NCBI GenBank assembly: GCA_002495485.1
Contig: DAFH01000073.1
Location: forward strand, 3,108-9,466
Reading direction: 5' to 3'
Length of the DNA: 6,359 nucleotides
Origin: Candidatus Bathyarchaeota archaeon UBA185
GTDB lineage: Archaea > Thermoproteota > Bathyarchaeia > 40CM-2-53-6
Positions 1-5,073 of this stretch are shown here, piece by piece. Position 1 is the stretch's first letter, and every line of letters starts with the position of its first letter. Both the position numbers and the translations under genes were made by a program. The notes beneath the pieces were generated by a model. The model was not told where the DNA came from. It searched no databases and worked only from the letters and a program-made list of their open reading frames with translations.

Positions 1-1191
1 GTCAGCGTCGAGCGACGAGACCAGTAAATGGGCAGTCCCATTCTTTGGGACTACCTTGAAGATTCTATTCCCAAGCTCCGGCTTCTCCGGGTGCAATGGC
101 AGTTTCGCTTCAAACGTGCGGTCGACACCCGACACGTTAATTGAAAGGGGGTTTGCGACGAAGCTGTACCTGTGTGCGAGCTTGTCGATCTCCTTCCTGT
201 TTATCGCGTTCACGTTATCCCAGCTGAGAGTTGCGTCCACAGGCCTTGGACCTATCTCGTAGACGATCTTTCTCAGCGCACTGGGTAGATACCCTCTCCT
301 GCGGAGGGCGACTAGCGTTGGAAGTCTCGGGTCTGAGTAGCCGTCTACTAGACCCTCTTCGATCTCCTTGACCATCAGCGACTTGCTCAGCTTGATGTCA
401 GTCGCCTTGAGCCGGCCGTAGTGCACGAAATCCTGAAGTGCCCAGCTTAACGCTCTGTAGAGGAACTCGGTCCGAACCGCGTTTGTCAAGTGCTCCTTTC
501 CACGGATTACGTGGCTCACGCCTAGTAGATGATCATCGATGGCGGATCCAAAGTTGAACAGGGGCCAGACACGGTACTTCGAGCCCACCCTTGGATGAGG
601 ATACTTCTCTGGGTCGATTATCCGGAGGGCAGGCCAGTCCCTGACCGCCGGGTTCGGATGATCCAGATCAGTCTTGATTCGTAGGACAGCCTCCCCCTCT
701 CCGAACCCGCCGTCCAGCATCTTCCTCCAGTCAGCCAAGTTCTGCTCTGGGCTCTTCGAACGGTCCGGACATGCTCTTCGAGCGTTGATGTTCAACCGAA
801 AATCGTCGGGGCGACAAGTGCAAATGTACGCGTATCCAGTTTCAAGGACCTTCTTTGCGTGTTCGTAGTAGATCGGGATCCGGTCGCTGGCGATGTACTC
901 GGCATCCCACTGGCACTCAAGCCAGCGGACATCCTCACGAATCATTTCGTAGTATCCGAGAGCGGACTTTTTGAGACGCGGATCCGTATCATCGAACCGT
1001 AGTAGGAATCGGCCCCTGTACATGCGCGCATAGTCGTGGGACAGTATTATCGCGCGAATCGAGCCGAGGTGTAGAACAAAGTCGGGATTCGGCGCGAACC
1101 TGGTTACGATGGTCGCGTATTTGTCCGCGTTCGGCAAGGGAGGCAGACTCTTTGATCCTGACTTGGTCTGCGGCGACTCGCTCGCGGACAT
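1..1191 (-). CDS. gltX: Glutamyl-tRNA synthetase, archaeal type (3' end cut by window edge)
   Basis: This class I aminoacyl-tRNA synthetase charges tRNA with glutamate in the cytoplasm; archaeal forms are usually non-discriminating and also charge tRNA-Gln. From ATG at 1191, 397 codons are open to the left edge. The Rossmann catalytic core begins near residue 28. The HIGH-type motif is HLGS (41-44) in TRFAPNPDFVLHLGS, and the KMSKS-type motif is IKLSKS (266-271, lysine 270). The archaeal signatures LRFDDTDPR (64-72), GEAVLRIKTDL (166-176) and DPRLPTLVALRRRG (287-300) are present. A zinc-knuckle-like patch has C124, C126 and C141, but the expected fourth Cys is not evident. The beta-barrel anticodon-binding part starts near 320 and is incomplete here. 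The start is fixed by an in-frame TAA five codons upstream. Archaeal relatives normally carry roughly 80-100 residues before the HIGH motif; only 40 are here, and they look unstructured. Confidence 0.95.
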   Translation of the reverse strand, partial: MSASESPQTKSGSKSLPPLPNADKYATIVTRFAPNPDFVLHLGSIRAIILSHDYARMYRGRFLLRFDDTDPRLKKSALGYYEMIREDVRWLECQWDAEYIASDRIPIYYEHAKKVLETGYAYICTCRPDDFRLNINARRACPDRSKSPEQNLADWRKMLDGGFGEGEAVLRIKTDLDHPNPAVRDWPALRIIDPEKYPHPRVGSKYRVWPLFNFGSAIDDHLLGVSHVIRGKEHLTNAVRTEFLYRALSWALQDFVHYGRLKATDIKLSKSLMVKEIEEGLVDGYSDPRLPTLVALRRRGYLPSALRKIVYEIGPRPVDATLSWDNVNAINRKEIDKLAHRYSFVANPLSINVSGVDRTFEAKLPLHPEKPELGNRIFKVVPKNGTAHLLVSSLDAD

Positions 1192-1327
1192 GGCTCGAAG
1201 CCTAACTTACTAGATTCTATCTCTTTTGGAGTTGACTACTGGATAATCAATAGCGCCGCAATGGTGTCGATGAAAGTCATCGTTTCCCAACAAGCCCGCT
1301 ACTAGTCAGATCCGCGATTCCAGTCCT
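1192..1327. other. Short intergenic gap between TFB-like gene and gltX
   Basis: These 136 bases separate two leftward genes. No RNA gene or credible small ORF is visible. Reading on the minus strand, two A/T-rich candidates could serve as a TATA element for gltX: one around 1216-1230 (CCAAAAGAGATAGAA), about 31 bases from the ATG and so compatible with a leaderless transcript, and one around 1241-1252 (CTATTGATTATC). Neither is a good match to the archaeal TATA consensus. No Shine-Dalgarno-like sequence precedes the ATG at 1191, which favours a leaderless or short-leader message. Read-through from the TFB-like gene is also possible. Confidence 0.35.
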
Positions 1328-2044
1328 CTACTGGACCTTTTCTTTCAAGAGCGCTTCTATGACACTGGCATTGGCCGCCATTGCCCTCCTATCGAAGCCT
1401 GCTGCTCTTGCGATGTCTACCTCTGAAATTCGCAACCCCGAATCACGCACGGCATTAAGGACCACTCCAGACGCCCTTCCCCTATAACTCATCTTAGGAC
1501 TCAACCCCTTCTCGATCGCCGAGTCAAGATACTCGTAGGAGAGACGCACCAGCGACTCCCTTTCCTCTCCGGTTACTAGACCTCGTTCTGCAAAACTCTG
1601 TGCCATGCTTTCGATCTGTCTTTTGGTGAGTCGCCAAACAAGTTCCGAAAAAGACACGACGCTGTCTTGGACCCCGAACGACCTAAGGATGCGCTCCTCA
1701 GCATCGACAAGCTTCTCTCTGCTGACAAAAACTTTCGACTCGAACTCTTGATCGGTTCTGAAATCGCCAATGACTTTCGCAGCTAGCGAAACGGATGCGA
1801 TCAGGAAAATATCCAGACTGTTGCGTTCCGCATTGTATTCGCCGATTGGCCTGTTCTTGAAGTCAAGATAAAGCGTGACCGCAGCCTGCTTCACCTCGTT
1901 GGACAACCCCAGTCGCTGTACGAGATCGAAAAAGCGCCCGTGCTCCTCCCTGCTTAGTGAATCAACTCCCTTGCTTAGATTGTACAACCGTCTTGAGAAA
2001 TCAGGCAACAGGATCGATATCTTCCCCTCCGAATATTTGAGCAT
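1328..2044 (-). CDS. TFB/TFIIB-like double-cyclin-fold protein lacking the zinc ribbon
   Basis: This 238-residue protein resembles the C-terminal core of archaeal transcription factor B, which binds TBP-TATA complexes and the BRE element. Residues about 45-127 look like cyclin repeat one (LGLSNEVKQAAVTLYLDF, then IASVSLAAKV, then EKLVDAEERILRSFG). Residues about 163-233 look like repeat two and end in a helix-turn-helix-like stretch (ISEVDIARAAGF, 206-217, followed by a recognition-type helix), comparable to the BRE-contacting helix of TFB. A typical TFB is about 300 residues, with an N-terminal Cys4 zinc ribbon and B-finger/linker that reach RNA polymerase. There are no cysteines here at all, and an in-frame TGA directly abuts the ATG upstream, so the ribbon is not simply a missed start. 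The first repeat is divergent and also resembles eukaryotic cyclin boxes. It could be a specialised or regulatory TFB paralogue, or another cyclin-fold protein. The fold assignment is good; the function is inferred. Confidence 0.7.
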   Translation of the reverse strand: MLKYSEGKISILLPDFSRRLYNLSKGVDSLSREEHGRFFDLVQRLGLSNEVKQAAVTLYLDFKNRPIGEYNAERNSLDIFLIASVSLAAKVIGDFRTDQEFESKVFVSREKLVDAEERILRSFGVQDSVVSFSELVWRLTKRQIESMAQSFAERGLVTGEERESLVRLSYEYLDSAIEKGLSPKMSYRGRASGVVLNAVRDSGLRISEVDIARAAGFDRRAMAANASVIEALLKEKVQ

Positions 2045-2070
2045 TCACACAAGCCTAGCATTCACAAGCC
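2041..2070. repeat. Imperfect tandem repeat spanning the TFB-like start codon
   Basis: On the minus strand GGCTTGTGAATGC (2070-2058) is followed, after the two bases TA, by GGCTTGTGTGAATGC (2055-2041), whose ATG is the start codon of the TFB-like gene. The two copies differ only by a 2-base TG insertion. They lie 15-17 bases apart on one DNA face or slightly more than one helical turn, as a repeated operator might, but a local duplication without function is equally possible. Confidence 0.6.
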
Positions 2071-2080
2071 CCAAATCGGA

Positions 2081-2090
2081 CGAAAATAGC
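2081..2090 (-). promoter_or_regulatory. Weak TATA-like element for the TFB-like gene
   Basis: GCTATTTTCG on the minus strand is the most TATA-like stretch upstream of the ATG at 2044, about 40 bases away. A transcript starting about 26 bases downstream of it would have a leader of roughly 15 bases that runs through the upstream copy of the repeat at 2041-2070. The match to the archaeal consensus is poor, so this is a suggestion only. Confidence 0.25.
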
Positions 2091-2134
2091 AGAAATCTGC
2101 CAAGACAACAACACTGCTTGAATGCTGGGCAATC

Positions 2135-2143
2135 GGTTTAACC
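2135..2143 (+). promoter_or_regulatory. TATA-like box for the SDR gene
   Basis: GGTTTAACC contains a TTTAA core in otherwise mixed sequence, centred about 31 bases before the ATG at 2170. Archaeal TATA boxes lie near -26 to -30 from the transcription start, so transcription would begin at or just before that ATG, giving a leaderless or nearly leaderless message. No Shine-Dalgarno sequence precedes either candidate ATG. If this is the promoter, the upstream ATG at 2122 cannot be used, which is why 2170 is preferred as the start of the SDR gene. Confidence 0.45.
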
Positions 2144-2169
2144 ACTCCAAGACCAACCTGCAATCTGCC

Positions 2170-2991
2170 ATGTCGGCCAACACGTCAGTGTGGGTTCCGG
2201 GTCGGAACTTGTTGGATGGGAAGGTGGCAGTCGTCTACGGCGCCAGTGGCGCGGTTGGGAGTAGCGTCTCAAAGGCGTTCGCGCGCGAGGGAGCCACCGT
2301 CTTTCTCGCGGGACGAACCGAAAGCTCCCTGAAACCGATAGCCCAAGAAATCATGACGACAGGCGGAGCCGCCGACGTGTCAAAGGTGGATGCTCTCGAC
2401 GTGGAATCGGTCGAAGCACATCTGCGGAAGATCGTCGCGAAGACAGGCAAGCTAGACATTTCCTTCAATCTGATCTCAACAAGCGTCGCGATGGGATCGA
2501 AGCTCACCGAGCTCTCTGAGGATCGGTTCTCAGACGCGGCTTTCAAGCGGGTCCGATCATACTTCATCACCATGACCTCTGCAGCTCGAATCATGGAGAA
2601 GCAGGGTCATGGGGTCATCCTCGGCTTAACAGCCCCCAACGCGCGCCTGCCCCGAACTAACATGGGAGGATTCTCAGTGGGGGGAGCGGCCATCGAGGCA
2701 CTGTCTAGGCAACTGGCGCTCGAGGCTGGGCCTCGAGGAGTCAGAGTAGTGTGCCTGAGAACCGGCAGTACACCCGACAACCCTATCATCCACGAGGTAC
2801 TGTCTCATCTCGCCAAGATCAAAGGAACAACCTTCGAAGCAATGGCAGACGGAGAGGCCCAGGTCACCGCATTGAAGAAGCTCCCACTGCTTTCAGAGGT
2901 CGCGAACGCGGCGGTTCTGATGGCGTCAGACTATGCGAGCACAATCACGGCAACAACCGTGAATGCGAGCTCCGGAGAACTCGTCGACTGA
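2170..2991 (+). CDS. Atypical short-chain dehydrogenase/reductase (SDR)-fold protein
   Basis: This 273-residue Rossmann-fold protein (289 if the in-frame ATG at 2122 is used) has the usual SDR length. Numbering from the ATG at 2170, the dinucleotide-binding loop is GASGAVG (24-30). An arginine after strand two (AGRTESSL, R49) suggests NADP(H) preference, and DALDV (73-77) fits the adenine-contact position. The usual catalytic parts are altered: the NNAG position reads FNLIST, the serine region reads ILGLTAP, and the YxxxK motif is replaced by FSVGG (168-172). The following helix, AAIEALSRQLALEAGPRGVRVVCLRTGS, keeps the family pattern but lacks the PG turn. It therefore either uses different catalytic residues or is a non-enzymatic nucleotide-binding protein. 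I recall similar 'GGF..xxxAAIE' SDR proteins from bacteria, which would fit horizontal acquisition, but this needs a search. It is the only rightward gene here, and its substrate is unknown. Confidence 0.85.
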   Translation: MSANTSVWVPGRNLLDGKVAVVYGASGAVGSSVSKAFAREGATVFLAGRTESSLKPIAQEIMTTGGAADVSKVDALDVESVEAHLRKIVAKTGKLDISFNLISTSVAMGSKLTELSEDRFSDAAFKRVRSYFITMTSAARIMEKQGHGVILGLTAPNARLPRTNMGGFSVGGAAIEALSRQLALEAGPRGVRVVCLRTGSTPDNPIIHEVLSHLAKIKGTTFEAMADGEAQVTALKKLPLLSEVANAAVLMASDYASTITATTVNASSGELVD

Positions 2992-3022
2992 CTAGGGCAT
3001 AAGAGCCGGAGACTAGAGAATC

Positions 3023-3988
3023 TCAGAAAAGGTCGGAAGAAACTACCTCAGCGGGCCCGCCCGGAGCGGATGAGATTAAACTATCGGACAACCTTCTGAT
3101 TCGCCTTTCCACCTTCAAGAATTGGTTCGGCGTGGTGTTGATGAACACCGAGGGCCCGGTGTCGAGGGAGTACCACACCGGTATGCCCTCTTCCTCTCGA
3201 AGACTCCGTACTTCCTCCATTATTCTGATCGAGAGTGGATTAACAAGGATTGTTTCCTGGCTGCCCGTCATCGTTATCGCGTGAAGGTTAAGCGTGTCTA
3301 CCTCTGCGAGTTTGCAGATCTCCGAGACATCTTTCCTCGCTATGGCACGCTTCATCCTCTGAAGGACCCCTTTCAGATAGGCCAACCTTGCTCTGAAGAA
3401 AGGAGACGTTAACACGTCCGCGTGTGCCTTGTCGGTTCGGATCGACGACGGAATCGGGACAATTAGGGTCTTCATCTTGATCGAACTCGGAGACGCGAGC
3501 TGTTCTGCATAGGAGTGGCCGTTCCGGTTCGCATACCATATCGAGAATCCTCCTACAAGACTCCGTGCCGCGGATCCTGCGCCGAGCCTGACCACCTCGG
3601 AAAGCTCCTCAGGAATTAGGTGAAGCCCGAAAGCCGTTGAGGTTGCGAGACCCAAGGCAGCGAAACCGGACGCGGAGAAGCCGAGTCCTTTGCCGCTGAC
3701 GTTCGCGTTCTTCGACTCTACTCTGACACGCGTCTTCTGTCTGGCTAGCTCTCTGAGCCTATCGATAACGATTCGTGCCCTCGCCTCTTCTTCGATCGTT
3801 GGAACAGAGCCATTGATTCGTATCCTGTCTTTGTCGAGCCCCTCTCTCGTCTCAACAGTCGTTACAGTGTCCAGGGATTTCATGCAGACGGAGATGCTGT
3901 CATGATACGGAATCCTCAGCTTCGAGTTCTTCAATCCGTGATACTTGATGAGACCTTGGATGGCGTAGGCTCGGGCAGTACACTTCAA
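3023..3988 (-). CDS. mvaD: Mevalonate-phosphate decarboxylase, probably phosphomevalonate decarboxylase
   Basis: This GHMP-superfamily enzyme phosphorylates the 3-OH of a mevalonate phosphate and decarboxylates it in the pathway to isopentenyl units for archaeal lipids. The 321-residue length is normal. The N-terminal catalytic lysine is in LIKYHG (K15), the ATP-binding loop is GLGFSASGFAAL (101-112), the substrate-binding stretch is GSAARSLVGG (138-147, R142), and the catalytic base is D276 in SLDTGP. Retention of both Lys and Asp argues for a true decarboxylase and against the Thermoplasma mevalonate 3-kinase branch. KYHG and PYHDSISV (27-34), in place of the classical KYWGK and NSSIS patterns, recall the haloarchaeal/Chloroflexi phosphomevalonate decarboxylases, whose isopentenyl phosphate product is then phosphorylated by isopentenyl phosphate kinase. 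The start is TTG: an in-frame TAG lies two codons upstream, and MKCTARAY matches the family N-terminus. The gene lies 11 bases after egsA. The family is secure; the exact substrate is inferred. Confidence 0.9.
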   Translation of the reverse strand: MKCTARAYAIQGLIKYHGLKNSKLRIPYHDSISVCMKSLDTVTTVETREGLDKDRIRINGSVPTIEEEARARIVIDRLRELARQKTRVRVESKNANVSGKGLGFSASGFAALGLATSTAFGLHLIPEELSEVVRLGAGSAARSLVGGFSIWYANRNGHSYAEQLASPSSIKMKTLIVPIPSSIRTDKAHADVLTSPFFRARLAYLKGVLQRMKRAIARKDVSEICKLAEVDTLNLHAITMTGSQETILVNPLSIRIMEEVRSLREEEGIPVWYSLDTGPSVFINTTPNQFLKVERRIRRLSDSLISSAPGGPAEVVSSDLF

Positions 3989-3999
3989 CGCGGACTATC

Positions 4000-5073
4000 C
4001 TATCCTATTACCCCGGTCGCCCGCGCAACCTTCTCAGCAGCGGCCTCAGTAACCCCAGTCTCGCCGAGAATCGTGTATCGTTCCGGTCTGAGACTGTGCG
4101 CCATAGTCAACGCCTTGACCACCTGTTCCGGCGAGACGTTCAACTCCTTGGCCGTCGAGGGCGCGCCGATCTGTTGGAGAAATTCTCTGATTGACTCCCA
4201 GTTGGAACCGTGAAGATAGGCGCACATTATCGCCCCCACGCCCGTCCTCCCGCCGTGCAGACTCGTGTCGCCCGCAACAATGTCCAGCGCATGGCTAAAC
4301 AGATGCTCGGCACCGCTGCAGGGCCGCGAGCTGCCAGCGATGCTCATCGCAACACCACAGCTGATCAAGGCTTCGACAACTGTCCGGACACCCTCTCTGC
4401 TACGCGCGATGATCTCCTTCGAATTCCGCGTGACTAGCTCAGCGCTCATCAGAGCCAGCTCCGCCGCGTAGTCCCCATAGTATTCGTTCTTCAGCTTGTG
4501 AGCAAGCTGCCAATCCTTCACGGCACTAAACTTTGCAACAATGTCCCCGCAACCCGCGGCCAAGAGGCCGTAGGGGGAGTCAGCGATCACGCCAATATCG
4601 CCAATAATAGCGATAGGTGCTTGGGCCCTGATCGAGTAGGGCTTCTGACCTCCCTTGATGGAAGCGTAGGGACTCGCAATCCCGTCATGGCTCGCAGCCG
4701 TTGGAATGCTCATGAATGGAACCGAGGCCTTAGCAGAGGAGAGCTTGGCGACATCGATGTCCTTGCGGCCGCCAACCGCCAGAACGACAGCCGGCCTGGC
4801 TTTCTTGATCGCCTCAATGACACGGTTGACGACCGCCTCGGTGGATTCCTTGACAATGACATGGTCGACGTGAAGCCCAGCCTTCGCGGCAGACTTGGCC
4901 ACGCCGACCCCGGCGAGAGGATAAGTCACGGGTCCAGAAACCACCAATGCGGTGCCGCGGAAACCTAGCTTAGTGCAGATGTCTCCCACTCGGTCCAGGA
5001 TGTTGACTCCGACGATGACCTCTCTCGGAAGCTGCATGTAGTGGATCGATTCTTCAGATTCCAGTTGGATCAC
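4000..5073 (-). CDS. egsA: sn-Glycerol-1-phosphate dehydrogenase
   Basis: This NAD(P)H-dependent enzyme reduces dihydroxyacetone phosphate to sn-glycerol-1-phosphate, the backbone of archaeal ether lipids. At 357 residues it has the usual family length. LPREVIVG (15-22) opens the fold. The nucleotide-binding motif is GGRKDIDVAK (101-110), where the family normally has GGGK. PTAASHDGIASP (124-135) is the diagnostic substrate-side motif. Likely zinc ligands are D177 (AGCGDIVAK), H257 (SGAEHLFSHAL) and H273 (LHGGRTGVG, where relatives usually read HGEQVGVG). The annotated start is GTG at 5073, overlapping the preceding stop as GTGA; an internal ATG at 5037 (MQLPREV) is a possible alternative. 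It sits between the DUF2070 gene and the decarboxylase gene, consistent with a lipid-synthesis operon. The bacterial AraM family (glycerol-1-phosphate dehydrogenase too) is the nearest alternative, but the archaeal context supports EgsA. Confidence 0.95.
   Translation of the reverse strand: MIQLESEESIHYMQLPREVIVGVNILDRVGDICTKLGFRGTALVVSGPVTYPLAGVGVAKSAAKAGLHVDHVIVKESTEAVVNRVIEAIKKARPAVVLAVGGRKDIDVAKLSSAKASVPFMSIPTAASHDGIASPYASIKGGQKPYSIRAQAPIAIIGDIGVIADSPYGLLAAGCGDIVAKFSAVKDWQLAHKLKNEYYGDYAAELALMSAELVTRNSKEIIARSREGVRTVVEALISCGVAMSIAGSSRPCSGAEHLFSHALDIVAGDTSLHGGRTGVGAIMCAYLHGSNWESIREFLQQIGAPSTAKELNVSPEQVVKALTMAHSLRPERYTILGETGVTEAAAEKVARATGVIG
5070..5073 (-). promoter_or_regulatory. GTGA stop/start overlap coupling DUF2070 gene and egsA
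   Basis: The minus-strand sequence GTGA contains both the GTG start of egsA and the TGA stop of the upstream gene. No Shine-Dalgarno-like sequence precedes it, so re-initiation by the terminating ribosome is the likely mode of translation from this start. It implies one message for both genes. Confidence 0.65.

Noticed and set aside
56..868. Plus-strand open frames at 56-262 and 674-868
   Set aside because: Both are antisense to well-conserved parts of gltX and show no protein-like signature of their own.
1320..1334. CCAGT-CCTCT-ACTGG hairpin over the stop codon of the TFB-like gene
   Set aside because: The stem is only five base pairs and no T-rich tract follows on the minus strand, so it is not supported as a terminator.
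1875..2141. 88-codon plus-strand frame crossing the TFB-like start and the intergenic region
   Set aside because: Most of it is antisense to the TFB-like gene, it has no recognisable family, and it runs through the proposed promoter region.
2235..2594. 119-codon open frame on the minus strand
   Set aside because: It is antisense to the SDR gene, whose Rossmann motifs are clear; the translation has no recognisable features.
3016..3024. GAGAATCTC inverted repeat between the convergent genes
   Set aside because: Four-base arms are too short to matter and can occur by chance.
3122..3539. Overlapping plus- and minus-strand frames inside the decarboxylase gene
   Set aside because: They are out of frame with the decarboxylase, which keeps its conserved catalytic motifs throughout; no separate product is indicated.
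4498..4968. 156-codon open frame on the plus strand
   Set aside because: It lies entirely antisense to egsA, its translation shows no recognisable family, and the egsA frame has clear conserved motifs.
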